A stretch of 64,000 bases of DNA from Marinimicrococcus sp033875255 (GTDB taxonomy: Bacteria > Pseudomonadota > Alphaproteobacteria > Geminicoccales > Geminicoccaceae). Positions within the stretch are counted from its first letter, which is position 1. The number at the start of each line of letters is the position of its first letter. A model generated the notes under the pieces. It made no database searches, was not told the origin of the DNA, and saw nothing but the letters and a program-made list of their open reading frames with translations. A program made the position numbers and the translations under genes. Positions 1-8,413 of this stretch are shown here, piece by piece. The stretch lies in contig JAWZSN010000001.1 of the NCBI GenBank assembly GCA_033875255.1, positions 239,389 to 303,388 on the forward strand. The letters run 5' to 3'.

Positions 1-29
1 GGGGCTCCAGCCCCGGCTTTTTTCTTTTT
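1..29 (+). terminator. Probable intrinsic terminator of an upstream gene
   Basis: GGGGCT at 1-6 can pair with AGCCCC at 9-14, and a T-rich run (six T's, one C, five T's) follows at 18-29. This is the form of a rho-independent terminator for a + strand gene ending left of the window. The two-base loop is tight, so the true fold may be a four-pair stem with a six-base loop, and part of the stem may lie outside the window. Confidence 0.5.
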
Positions 30-114
30 GGCCCCGTTAAGCTCTCCGCAGGATGTCCAGGCTAGGCTGATACGGGCGCGACGACACGCTCGCGACGCCC
101 GAGGATAGCCGCCG

Positions 115-402
115 ATGCCTCCTGTTCCACGAAGCTGCCGCCCGACCGCCCGCCTGCGCCTGGCAGCGGTCGCCGGCCTGCTTGCGGGTCCCGTGCTTTC
201 CACCGCGCCTGTGGCGGCCGCCGAGAAGGCTGCCATGGCGGTGAGTGTTCGGGTGATCGACCCGTGCCGGGGTCCCCTGCATGGTGAGAAGAGCCCGCTG
301 CCTGCATGCCCGCCCAGCGCCGGCACCGGCTCGGCGGCCGCGGGGCAGCCAGCTGCCGCACCGCCCTTCGAGCGCCCTTCACACGAGCCCGCGAGCAAGT
401 AG
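115..402 (+). CDS. Small putative secreted protein, unknown function
   Basis: A 95-residue reading frame that I do not recognise. It begins with a basic stretch, then a hydrophobic segment (about residues 15-35) ending in a plausible signal peptidase site after the run VAAA, so the product would be exported. The mature part is short, has two cysteines and is rich in Pro and Ala at the C-terminus. A signal peptide in a GC-rich ORF can arise by chance, and there is no strong ribosome binding site, so this may not be a real gene. It lies 44 bases before a lytic transglycosylase on the same strand, which would fit an envelope role, but no function can be given. Confidence 0.4.
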   Translation: MPPVPRSCRPTARLRLAAVAGLLAGPVLSTAPVAAAEKAAMAVSVRVIDPCRGPLHGEKSPLPACPPSAGTGSAAAGQPAAAPPFERPSHEPASK

Positions 403-446
403 GATGCGCGCCGGATCGTAGTGAGCGGAGGTCGGCTTTGGGTGGC

Positions 447-1427
447 ATGAGGTCGGTGCTTGCAGGCATCGCGGCGCTCGTTCTTTGTCTTGGCGCGGGG
501 CTTGCCTCGGCCGGCGAGGCTTCAGGTTTCGACGCGTGGCTGCGCGGGTTCCGCGTCGAGGCGCGGGCGGCGGGCATCAGCGAGGGCACGCTCGACCGGG
601 CGTTTCGCGGCGTGGCGCCGATCGACCGCGTGGTCGAGCTCGACCGGCGGCAGCCGGAAGGCCGCATGACCTTCGGCGAATATCGCTCGAAAGTGCTGAG
701 CGAGGCGCGGCGGCGCAAGGGGGCGGCCCTGATGCGCGAGCATGCCGATCTGCTCGAGCGGGTACGCCAGACCTACGGCGTGCCGCCGCAGCTGATCGTG
801 GCGCTTTGGGGAATCGAATCGAGCTTCGGCGAGTTCAAGGGACGCTTTCCGGTGGTGGCGTCCCTCGCCACCCTGGCCTTCGAGGGGAGACGCGCCGACT
901 TCTTTCGCCGCGAGCTGATGAGCGCGCTGGAGATCCTGGAGCATGGCGACATCAGCGCCGAGGGAATGTTCGGCTCCTGGGCCGGTGCCATGGGCCAGTC
1001 GCAGTTCATGCCCTCGACCTACCGCGCCTATGCCGTGGACTTCGACGGTGACGGCCGCCGCGACATCTGGAACAGCCTGCCCGACATCTTCGCGTCGATG
1101 GCCAACTATCTTTCCAGCGCAGGCTGGGACGCGCGCTACATCTGGGGCCGCGAGGTCCGGGTGACGCGCGACGCGGCGCGGCAGCGGGCGGGGCTGGATG
1201 ACCGCGCCCAGCTGGCCGAGTGGCAGCGGCGTGGCGTGCGGCGTCTCGATGGCGCCAGCCTGCCGGAGGTGCCAATCGAGGCCTCGCTGCTGGTCATGGA
1301 CGAGGGCGACGGACCGTCCTTTTTGGTGTACAAGAACTTTCGCACCCTCATGGTGTGGAATCGGTCGACCTATTTCGCGCTGACTGTCGGTCTGCTGGCC
1401 GATCAGCTGGCGGCGGCGAGTTCCTGA
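447..1427 (+). CDS. Lytic murein transglycosylase, MltB/SLT_2 family
   Basis: Cleaves the glycan strands of peptidoglycan in the periplasm, giving 1,6-anhydromuramyl ends. The 326-residue product starts with a signal peptide (MRSVLAGIAALVL...). The catalytic glutamate sits in ALWGIESSFG, and the family signatures GSWAGAMGQSQFMP and the Ca-loop-like DFDGDGRRDIW follow, so the SLT_2 fold is complete. There is no lipobox, so it is soluble rather than an outer-membrane lipoprotein like E. coli MltB. I chose the ATG at 447; an in-frame TTG at 438 has a GGAGG six bases upstream and is a credible alternative. It leads a cell-wall group with rlpA and dacA. Confidence 0.93.
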   Translation: MRSVLAGIAALVLCLGAGLASAGEASGFDAWLRGFRVEARAAGISEGTLDRAFRGVAPIDRVVELDRRQPEGRMTFGEYRSKVLSEARRRKGAALMREHADLLERVRQTYGVPPQLIVALWGIESSFGEFKGRFPVVASLATLAFEGRRADFFRRELMSALEILEHGDISAEGMFGSWAGAMGQSQFMPSTYRAYAVDFDGDGRRDIWNSLPDIFASMANYLSSAGWDARYIWGREVRVTRDAARQRAGLDDRAQLAEWQRRGVRRLDGASLPEVPIEASLLVMDEGDGPSFLVYKNFRTLMVWNRSTYFALTVGLLADQLAAASS

Positions 1428-1463
1428 GGGAACCCGTTGCGCAGGTACGGAGGAGAGCAAGGA

Positions 1464-2396
1464 ATGCGCCTGCGAGACGGCCTCGTGCTCGGGGTCGGCC
1501 TGTTGCTTGCCGCATGCGCCTCCCGGGCGCCGGAGACGCCGGCACAGTCGGAGGCGGGGGCGGCGTCGCTCCCCCAGGGCGTCTACAAGCTCGGCAAGCC
1601 CTACAAGATCGCCGGCCGCTGGTACCATCCGGCCTACGAGCCGGATTATGACCGGACCGGCGTCGCGTCCTGGTATGGCGCCGCCTTCCACGGCAAGCCC
1701 ACGGCCAATGGCGAGGTGTTCGACAAGGAGCTGATCAGCGCCGCTCACCCGACGCTGCCGCTGCCGAGCATCGTGCGCGTCACCAATCTCGAGAACGGCC
1801 GCTCGCTGGAGCTGCGGGTGAACGACCGCGGCCCGTTCGTCGGCGACCGGATGATCGACCTGTCGCAGGCGGCGGCGCGCGAGCTGGGCTACGAGGGAGC
1901 AGGGCTGGCCCGTGTGCGAGTCCAGTTCGTGGGTCTGGCCGACGATGCCCTGGGCACGCCGCCCTCGCCGGCGCCGGCGCCCGTTCCCGCGGCCACGACG
2001 GTGGCGCAGGCTCCCGTGCCGGCCCGCCGCGCACCGGCCCCGGAGCGGGAGGCCGAGGTGCAGCTCGCCTCGCTCGCGGAGGTCGCCCCGACCCGCTCCC
2101 GCCCGGCCGCCGCGCCGCCCGAGATCTGCGGGCCGGGCCCGCACTTCGTGCAGGTCGGCGCCTTCTCCGAGAGCGCCAAGGTTCGCGTTGCTACTGCGCG
2201 GCTCGAGGATGTGGCGCCGGTGCGCATCGAGCCGGTCTTCATCGGCAGCGCCGCCGCCGCCCGCGTCCGGCTCGGCCCGCTCGGGCCCCGCGAGGCAGAG
2301 CGGGTGCTGGCGCAGGTGCGCGGGCGGGGCTACACCGACGCTTTCCTGGCCTCGGCCGGCCGCAGCGCCGACGCGCCGAGCTGCTCTGACACCTGA
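1464..2396 (+). CDS. rlpA: RlpA-family septal ring lytic transglycosylase with SPOR domain
   Basis: A lipoprotein that cleaves stem-less (denuded) glycan strands at the septum. The signal peptide ends in a lipobox, LLAACAS, with the acylated Cys near residue 18. The double-psi beta-barrel RlpA domain follows (TGVASWYGAAFHGKPTANGE, then RVNDRGPFV with the catalytic Asp). A Pro/Ala-rich linker leads to a C-terminal SPOR domain of about 75 residues (FVQVGAFSESAKV...) that binds denuded peptidoglycan. I prefer the ATG at 1464 over the codon at 1437 because a GGAGGAG lies just upstream and the signal peptide then begins normally. It lies between the lytic transglycosylase and dacA in one transcription unit. 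Confidence 0.93.
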   Translation: MRLRDGLVLGVGLLLAACASRAPETPAQSEAGAASLPQGVYKLGKPYKIAGRWYHPAYEPDYDRTGVASWYGAAFHGKPTANGEVFDKELISAAHPTLPLPSIVRVTNLENGRSLELRVNDRGPFVGDRMIDLSQAAARELGYEGAGLARVRVQFVGLADDALGTPPSPAPAPVPAATTVAQAPVPARRAPAPEREAEVQLASLAEVAPTRSRPAAAPPEICGPGPHFVQVGAFSESAKVRVATARLEDVAPVRIEPVFIGSAAAARVRLGPLGPREAERVLAQVRGRGYTDAFLASAGRSADAPSCSDT

Positions 2397-2408
2397 CGGA
2401 TAACAGCC

Positions 2409-3569
2409 GTGCTCGCTCGCCTGTTCATCGCTACCCGCGCCCGCCTGACCGGCGGGCTCTTTCTCCTTGCCCTGGCGCTGGGCGCTCCGCTGCCCGCCAC
2501 CGCCTTCGAGACGGCCGCCCGCGCGGCCATCGTGATCGACCATCGCAGCGGCGACGTGCTGTTCGCCAAGAACCCGGACGAACGGCTGCCGCCGGCCTCG
2601 ATGAGCAAGCTGATGACCGCCTACATGGTCTTCGCGCGGCTAAAGGAGGGCAGCCTCCGGCTCGACGACGAGTTCCCGGTCAGCGAGAAGGCGTGGCGGA
2701 CCGGCGGCTCGAAGATGTTCGTGAAGGTGGGCGACCGGGTGACGGTCGACGATCTCCTGCGCGGCGTCATCGTCCAGTCGGGCAACGATGCCTGCATCGT
2801 CGTCGCTGAGGCGCTGGCCGGCAGCGAGGAGGCGTTCGCCGAGCGCATGACCCGGCGCGCCCGTGACATCGGCCTTGCCAACAGCACCTTCAAGAACGCC
2901 ACCGGCCTGCCCGATCCCGAGCATCTGACGACGGTGCGCGACCTTGCAACGCTGGCGCGCACGATCATCGCCGAGTTTCCGGATTATTACGGCTTCTACG
3001 CGCTCACCGAGTTCGAGTATGCCGGCATCCACCAGAAGAACCGCAATCCGTTGCTGCAGGCAGGGGTGCCGGGCGTCGACGGGCTCAAGACCGGGCACAC
3101 CTCCGAGGCCGGCTACGGCCTGGTGGCGTCGGCCGAGCGCGACGGCCGCCGCCTGATCCTCGTGGTGGCCGGCCTGGAGAGCGAGCGGCAGCGGCGGATG
3201 GAGGCGGAACGGCTGCTCGAGTACGCGTTCCGCGACTTCCAGGAATATCGCCTGTTCGCCGCGGACGAGGCGGTGGTCGAGGCGCCGGTGTGGATGGGGG
3301 CGAACGATCGCGTCGGCCTCGTGCCGGCCGGGCCGGTGGCCGTCACCCTCTCGCGCGAGGCGCGCGATGATCTCGTGGTGAAGCTTCTCTACGACGCGCC
3401 CGTGGCCGCACCGATCAGCGCCGGCCAGCAGCTCGGCAGGCTGCAGCTCAGCGCGCCCGGCCTCGAGACCCGCGACGTCCCGCTGGTGGCTTCCCACGAC
3501 GTGCCGCCGGCCGGCCTGCTCAAGCGGGTGCAGGATGCTGTCACCCATCTCGTCGGGGGGGCTTCCTGA
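2409..3569 (+). CDS. dacA: D-alanyl-D-alanine carboxypeptidase (PBP5/6 type)
   Basis: Removes the terminal D-Ala from peptidoglycan pentapeptides in the periplasm. The 386-residue product has a signal peptide and the three active-site motifs of the low-molecular-weight PBPs: SMSK with the nucleophile near Ser64, SGN near residue 123, and KTG near residue 227. A C-terminal beta-rich domain of about 90 residues matches the PBP5 C-terminal domain. It ends without the clear amphipathic membrane anchor of E. coli PBP5, although the last 20 residues are partly hydrophobic. The start is GTG, 12 bases after the rlpA stop. The stop overlaps the proposed start of tmk. Confidence 0.95.
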   Translation: MLARLFIATRARLTGGLFLLALALGAPLPATAFETAARAAIVIDHRSGDVLFAKNPDERLPPASMSKLMTAYMVFARLKEGSLRLDDEFPVSEKAWRTGGSKMFVKVGDRVTVDDLLRGVIVQSGNDACIVVAEALAGSEEAFAERMTRRARDIGLANSTFKNATGLPDPEHLTTVRDLATLARTIIAEFPDYYGFYALTEFEYAGIHQKNRNPLLQAGVPGVDGLKTGHTSEAGYGLVASAERDGRRLILVVAGLESERQRRMEAERLLEYAFRDFQEYRLFAADEAVVEAPVWMGANDRVGLVPAGPVAVTLSREARDDLVVKLLYDAPVAAPISAGQQLGRLQLSAPGLETRDVPLVASHDVPPAGLLKRVQDAVTHLVGGAS

Positions 3570-4219
3570 GCATCGCCGCCGCCCGCGGACCCGGTCGCTT
3601 CATCACCTTCGAGGGCGGCGAGGGCGCGGGCAAGACCACCCAGATCGCGCGGCTGGCGGACTGGCTCGCGGGCCGGGGGATCGAGGTCGTCCGCACCCGC
3701 GAGCCAGGCGGCACCGAGGGGGCCGAGGCGGTCCGCGCGCTGCTCGTCGAGGGCGAGGCCGGACGCTGGCAGCCGCTGGCCGAGCTCCTGCTGGTGGCGG
3801 CGGCCCGTGCCGACCATCTGACCCGTCTGATCGAGCCGGCGCTGACCCGCGGCGCCTGGGTCCTGTGCGACCGCTATGCCGACAGCACCCGCGTCTACCA
3901 GGGCGGCGCCGGCGGTCTCGAGCCGGCGCTGATCGACCGGCTGCACGCGGAGATCATGCAAGCGCGCGTGCCCGATCTGACGCTGCTCCTCGACCTGCCG
4001 GTGGCAACCGGGCTGGCGCGCCGCCATGCCGACGGCAATGGCGGCCGCTTCGAGGCCAAAGGCGCGGCCTTCCACGAGGCGGTGCGCAGGGCCTACCTCG
4101 AGCTCGCCAGTGCCGAGCCGGCGCGCATCGCGGTGATCGACGCGGCGGCCGATGCCGATGCGGTCGCCGGCGCGGTCCGCCGCGCGGTGGCCGAGCGGCT
4201 GGGGCTCGGCGCCTTATGA
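3566..4219 (+). CDS. tmk: Thymidylate kinase, probable CTG start
   Basis: Phosphorylates dTMP to dTDP. The P-loop FEGGEGAGKTT lies at the N-terminus, followed by the REPGG motif and the DR(Y) motif (CDRYADS); the lid region is present, and the length (about 217 residues) fits the family. The first in-frame ATG (3794) lies well inside the conserved domain and cannot be the start. Reading upstream in frame, there is no ATG, GTG or TTG between the dacA stop region and the P-loop. The best candidate is CTG at 3566, overlapping the dacA stop as CTGA, with a run of G's (3555-3561) as a weak ribosome binding site. Its own stop overlaps the holB ATG. Confidence 0.88.
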   Translation: MSIAAARGPGRFITFEGGEGAGKTTQIARLADWLAGRGIEVVRTREPGGTEGAEAVRALLVEGEAGRWQPLAELLLVAAARADHLTRLIEPALTRGAWVLCDRYADSTRVYQGGAGGLEPALIDRLHAEIMQARVPDLTLLLDLPVATGLARRHADGNGGRFEAKGAAFHEAVRRAYLELASAEPARIAVIDAAADADAVAGAVRRAVAERLGLGAL

Positions 4220-5304
4220 GCGGTGCGGCCGCGCCCTCGGCCTCCCCCCATCTCTTCGGCCAGTCGGCGGCCGAGAACGTGCTGATGCGCGCCTGGCGCA
4301 GCGGCCGCCTGCCGCATGCCTGGCTGTTCACCGGCCCGCGCGGCGTCGGCAAGGCGACGCTGGCCTTCCGCTTCGCGCGAGCGCTCCTGGCAGGCCCTGC
4401 CGAGGCGGTTGCCTGCCAGGAGCCGTCCCATCCGATCTTCCGCATGGTCGCCAACGGCGCCCATCCCGACCTGCGGGTGCTGGTCATCCCCACCGATCCG
4501 AAGACCGGCAGGCGCAAGACCGAGATCCCGGTCGATCTGGTGCGCGATGCGGCCGAGGCGCTGCGGGTTACCGCGTCGCGTGGCGGTGCCAGGGTCCTTC
4601 TCGTGGACGCCGCCGACGATCTCAACCGCAACGCCGCCAACGCCCTCCTCAAGCTTCTGGAAGAGCCGCCGCCCGGCGTCCTGCTCCTTCTGATCGGCCA
4701 GCGGCCGGGCCTGCTGCCGCAGACGATCCCGTCGCGCTGCGCGCTGCTGCGGCTGCACCCGCTGGACGAGCCCGCCATGCGGCAGGGCCTGGCCGCCCTG
4801 GCGCCGGATACCGCGCCGGACCTTCTCGAGCAGGCGTTGGCCGGCGCCGAGGGTAGCCTCGGGCGGGCGATGGTTCTTTTGCAGGGTGACTGGCTGAAGA
4901 GCTATGCCGTGCTGCTCGACAGCCTGGCGCGCGGGCGCGAGGCGCTGGGCCCGCGGCTGGAGGCGGCCGAGCTCTTGAGCCGCTGGGCACAAAGGCAGGC
5001 GCAGGCCGAGCCCGGGAGCGGCGTCACGGCCGCGGCCGGGCTTCTCGGCATGGTGTTGCGCCGGGCCGCGCACGCCGCTGCCGGGCGCCCACCGGCGGCC
5101 GAGCTGGTGCCGGGCGAGGGCGCCCGTCTGGCGGCCCTGGCGCCGGTGCTGGGCCTTGATCGCTCGGTGGCCTTGTGGGACAAGCTGCACGCGCTCGCCG
5201 GGCGCGTCGAAGGCCTCAATCTCGATCCGCTGCAGGCCTTCCTGCAGATCGTTCAGGACGTCACCGACGGCCGGCCGACGTCTCCGGAGCCGATCGCCGG
5301 CTGA
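4216..5304 (+). CDS. holB: DNA polymerase III subunit delta'
   Basis: Clamp-loader subunit that helps open the sliding clamp at primer ends. The 362-residue product carries an AAA+ domain with a Walker A-like loop, GPRGVGKAT, near residues 35-43, a Walker B-like LLVDAADDLN, and a sensor region (NALLKLLEEPP), followed by a helical C-terminal collar. The zinc-binding cysteine cluster seen in DnaX is not evident. The ATG overlaps the tmk stop (ATGA), so translation is probably coupled. The order tmk-holB-metG-tatD is widespread in proteobacteria and supports the call. Confidence 0.93.
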   Translation: MSGAAAPSASPHLFGQSAAENVLMRAWRSGRLPHAWLFTGPRGVGKATLAFRFARALLAGPAEAVACQEPSHPIFRMVANGAHPDLRVLVIPTDPKTGRRKTEIPVDLVRDAAEALRVTASRGGARVLLVDAADDLNRNAANALLKLLEEPPPGVLLLLIGQRPGLLPQTIPSRCALLRLHPLDEPAMRQGLAALAPDTAPDLLEQALAGAEGSLGRAMVLLQGDWLKSYAVLLDSLARGREALGPRLEAAELLSRWAQRQAQAEPGSGVTAAAGLLGMVLRRAAHAAAGRPPAAELVPGEGARLAALAPVLGLDRSVALWDKLHALAGRVEGLNLDPLQAFLQIVQDVTDGRPTSPEPIAG

Positions 5305-5323
5305 CCGTCGCTTGGAGACAGAC

Positions 5324-6856
5324 ATGGCCGCCGCAGGCGCCTTCTACATCACCACGCCCATCTACTACGTCAACGACTCGCCGCATATCGGCCACGCCTA
5401 CACGACGCTCGCCTGCGACGCGCTTGCCCGCTTCATGCGCCTCGACGGTCGCGAGGTCCGCTTCCTCACCGGCACCGACGAGCACGGCCAGAAGGTCGAG
5501 AAGGCGGCGGCTGCCGCCGGCAAGCACCCGCAGGCCTTCACCGACGAGGTCTCGCTGCGCTTTCGCGACCTCGCGCAGGCGATGAACTTCAGCTTCGACG
5601 ATTTCATCCGCACCACCGAGGAGCGTCACAAGCGGACGGTCCAGGCGCTGTGGAACCGGCTGGTCGAGACCGGCGACATCTATCTGGGCTCCTATGCCGG
5701 CTGGTACTCGGTGCGCGACGAGGCGTTCTACGCCGAGAGCGAGCTGGTGGACGGCAAGGCGCCCACCGGCGCCCCGGTCGAGTGGGTGGAGGAGCCCTCC
5801 TACTTCTTCCGGCTCTCGGCCTGGCAGGACCGGCTGCTGCAGTTCTACGACGAGCACCCCGATTTCGTGATGCCGCAGACCCGCATGAACGAGGTCCGCA
5901 GCTTCGTGAAGGGCGGCCTGCAGGATCTCTCGGTGTCGCGCACGAGCTTCAGCTGGGGCGTGCCGGTGCCGAACGATCCGGCGCACGTCATGTATGTCTG
6001 GCTCGACGCGCTCACCAACTACATCTCCGCGCTGGGCTGGCCGGAGGACCCGGACAGCCTGTTCGCGAAGTTCTGGCCAGCCGACGTCCACATGGTCGGC
6101 AAGGACATCCTGCGATTTCACGCGGTCTACTGGCCGGCCTTCCTGATGAGCGCTGGCCTCGAGCCGCCGCGCCGGGTGTTCGCCCATGGCTGGTGGACCA
6201 ACGAGGGCCAGAAGATCTCGAAGTCGCTGGGCAACGTCATCGACCCGCACCAGCTGGTCGAGACCTACGGCCTCGACCAGACCCGCTACTTCCTGCTGCG
6301 CGAGGTCCCCTTCGGCAATGACGGCGACTTCAGCCACGCCGCCATGGTCCGCCGGACCAACCACGATCTCGCCAACGATTTCGGGAACCTGGCGCAGCGC
6401 GTCCTGACGATGATCACCCGCAACTGTGGCGGCGTGGTGCCCGAGGCGGGGCCGCTTACGGCGGAGGACGAAGCGCTCCTCGCGGCCGGCCGCGACCTGC
6501 TGCCGGAGGTCCGGCGGCTCATGGAGGCGGTGGCGCCGCACAAGGCGCTGGAGGCCATCTGGGAGGTCGTCGGTGCGGCCAACCGCTATGTCGACCAGCA
6601 AGCTCCCTGGGTGCTGCGCAAGAGCGATCCCGAGCGGATGGCGAGCGTGCTGCGGGTGCTGGCCGAGACCGTCCGCCGGCTGGCCATCTTGACCCAGCCT
6701 TTCATGCCGGACGCCGCGGCCAAGATGCTCGACCAGCTGGCGGTGCCTGCCGCCGGGCGTGGCTTTGCGAGTCTCGACGCGACGCTCGAGACCGGCACGG
6801 CGCTGCCGGCGCCGCAGGGCGTCTTTCCGCGTCACGTCGAGCCGGAGACCGCATGA
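5324..6856 (+). CDS. metG: Methionyl-tRNA synthetase
   Basis: Charges tRNA-Met with methionine. The 510-residue class I synthetase has the HIGH signature as HIGH at residues 21-24 and the KMSKS loop as KISKS near residue 297. The length corresponds to the short form without the C-terminal tRNA-binding EMAP-like domain. The insert between the halves of the Rossmann fold lacks an obvious four-cysteine zinc knuckle, as in the single-domain MetG group. GGAG precedes the ATG by about eight bases. Its last codons overlap tatD (ATGA), so both are probably translated together. Confidence 0.96.
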   Translation: MAAAGAFYITTPIYYVNDSPHIGHAYTTLACDALARFMRLDGREVRFLTGTDEHGQKVEKAAAAAGKHPQAFTDEVSLRFRDLAQAMNFSFDDFIRTTEERHKRTVQALWNRLVETGDIYLGSYAGWYSVRDEAFYAESELVDGKAPTGAPVEWVEEPSYFFRLSAWQDRLLQFYDEHPDFVMPQTRMNEVRSFVKGGLQDLSVSRTSFSWGVPVPNDPAHVMYVWLDALTNYISALGWPEDPDSLFAKFWPADVHMVGKDILRFHAVYWPAFLMSAGLEPPRRVFAHGWWTNEGQKISKSLGNVIDPHQLVETYGLDQTRYFLLREVPFGNDGDFSHAAMVRRTNHDLANDFGNLAQRVLTMITRNCGGVVPEAGPLTAEDEALLAAGRDLLPEVRRLMEAVAPHKALEAIWEVVGAANRYVDQQAPWVLRKSDPERMASVLRVLAETVRRLAILTQPFMPDAAAKMLDQLAVPAAGRGFASLDATLETGTALPAPQGVFPRHVEPETA

Positions 6857-7644
6857 TCGTCGATAGCCACTGCCACCTCGACTATGACGGGCTTGCCGAG
6901 GACGAGGCCGAAGTCGTCGCGCGCGCGGTGGAGGCCGGGGTCGGCCTCATGGTCACCATCGGCACGACCCGCGCCGGCTGGGCCAAGGCCCTGGCGGTGG
7001 CCGAGCGCCATCCCGAGGTGCTCTGCGCGCTGGGTATCCACCCGCACCATGCAGGCGAGCAGGGTCTCGACGATACCGCACCCCTCATCGAGGCGGCGCG
7101 CCATCCCCGCGTGGTGGGGATCGGCGAGAGCGGGCTCGACTATTTCTACGACTACGGCCCCCGCGACCGCCAGGCGGCGAGCTTTCGCACCCATATAAGG
7201 GCGGCGCGCGAGACCGGCCTGCCGCTGGTGGTGCACACCCGCGAGGCCGAGGAGGACACCATCGCCATTCTCGAGGACGAGATGGCGAAGGGCGCCTTCT
7301 CCGGCGTGATCCACTGCTACAGCTCGAGCCGCTGGCTGGCCGAGCGGGCGGTGGCAATGGGGCTCTATCTGGGGATTGGCGGGATTCTCACCTTCAAGAA
7401 ATCGGAGGCGATCCGCGCCACGGTGGCCGACATGCCGCTCGACCGGCTGCTGCTCGAGACCGACGCGCCCTATCTGGCGCCGATGCCGCTGCGCGGCCGC
7501 ACCAACGAGCCCGCGTTCACGGTCCACACCGCCAAGGCGCTGGCAGCGCTCAAGGGCCTGCCGCTGGCCGAGATCGAGCGCGCCACCACCGCCAATTTCT
7601 GCCGCCTGTTCACCCGGGCGGCGGCACTGCGCCCGGCGGCATGA
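6853..7644 (+). CDS. tatD: TatD family metal-dependent hydrolase
   Basis: A TIM-barrel metal-dependent DNase/hydrolase of the amidohydrolase superfamily (YcfH/TatD). The 263-residue product shows the N-terminal metal ligands in SHCHLDY, the IGESGLDYFY motif with the bridging Glu, VVHTREA, the metal-binding His in VIHCYSSS, and ETDAPYLAP near the C-terminus. These are the expected ligands for a two-metal centre. The ATG overlaps the metG stop and the stop overlaps the next gene. The cellular substrate in this group is not well settled; 3'-5' DNA exonuclease activity is known for E. coli TatD. Confidence 0.94.
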   Translation: MIVDSHCHLDYDGLAEDEAEVVARAVEAGVGLMVTIGTTRAGWAKALAVAERHPEVLCALGIHPHHAGEQGLDDTAPLIEAARHPRVVGIGESGLDYFYDYGPRDRQAASFRTHIRAARETGLPLVVHTREAEEDTIAILEDEMAKGAFSGVIHCYSSSRWLAERAVAMGLYLGIGGILTFKKSEAIRATVADMPLDRLLLETDAPYLAPMPLRGRTNEPAFTVHTAKALAALKGLPLAEIERATTANFCRLFTRAAALRPAA

Positions 7645-8411
7645 GGGTAACCGTCCTCGGCTGCGGCACATCGGCGGGCGTTCCGCAGATAGGCTGCGGC
7701 TGTGCGGTCTGTGTCTCGCCCGATCCGCGCAACAAGCGGCGGCGCTGCTCGATCCTCGTCGAGGCGCAGGGTCGCAAGGTGCTCTTCGACACCGGCCCCG
7801 ACCTGCGCCAGCAATGCCTCGATGCCAGCATCGGCACCATCGACGCGCTGATCTACACCCACGCCCACGCCGACCATGTCCACGGGCTGGATGATCTGCG
7901 GGCGATCAACAACAACATGATGGCGCCGATCCCGACCTATGCCCACGGCACCGTCCTCGAGCGAATCCGCAGCCGCTTTCCCTACGCCTTCGAGGGCGGA
8001 CGCAGCGAGCACGGATTCTGGCGGCCGCATCTGGAAGCGCACGCCGTAGACGGGCCGTTCAGGATCGGCGGGCTCGAGGTGCTGCCGTTTGCCCAAAAGC
8101 ACGGGCACGGCGAGAGCTGGGGCTTTCGCATCGACGGCTTTGCCTACTCGACCGATGCCGATGCGCTCGACGAACGGGCGTTCGACATTCTCTCCGGCAC
8201 CGAGATCTGGATCGTCGACGCGCTGCGCGACCGGCCGCACCCCAGCCACGCGCATCTCGACCGGGCGCTCGGCTGGATCGAGCGGGTGGCGCCGCGGCGG
8301 GCCTTCCTCACCCACATGAACCACGAGGTCGACTATGCCGACTGGGCCTCGCGCCTGCCCGCGGGCGTGCTGCCGGCCTTCGACGGCCTCGTGATCGAGA
8401 TGGCGGAGTGA
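7641..8411 (+). CDS. MBL-fold metallohydrolase, PhnP-like
   Basis: A 256-residue metallo-beta-lactamase-fold hydrolase. It opens with the PhnP-type GCGTSAGVPQIGC stretch, including the three-Cys pattern (GCGCAVC) that binds a structural zinc in PhnP, then the metal motif THAHADH (HxHxDH) near residues 73-79, and a later Asp and His (STDAD, LTHMNHE). PhnP acts on cyclic phosphodiesters in phosphonate breakdown, but copies next to tatD/metG occur in genomes without a phn operon, and no phn gene is here. The substrate is therefore unknown. Start and stop overlap both neighbours, so it belongs to the tmk-holB-metG-tatD transcription unit. Confidence 0.9.
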   Translation: MRVTVLGCGTSAGVPQIGCGCAVCVSPDPRNKRRRCSILVEAQGRKVLFDTGPDLRQQCLDASIGTIDALIYTHAHADHVHGLDDLRAINNNMMAPIPTYAHGTVLERIRSRFPYAFEGGRSEHGFWRPHLEAHAVDGPFRIGGLEVLPFAQKHGHGESWGFRIDGFAYSTDADALDERAFDILSGTEIWIVDALRDRPHPSHAHLDRALGWIERVAPRRAFLTHMNHEVDYADWASRLPAGVLPAFDGLVIEMAE

Positions 8412-8413
8412 CC

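Noticed and set aside
522..2543. Long antisense open frame (673 codons) across the cell-wall genes
   Set aside because: It mirrors the codon structure of the + strand genes in GC-rich DNA, has no domain match and overlaps three well-supported genes.
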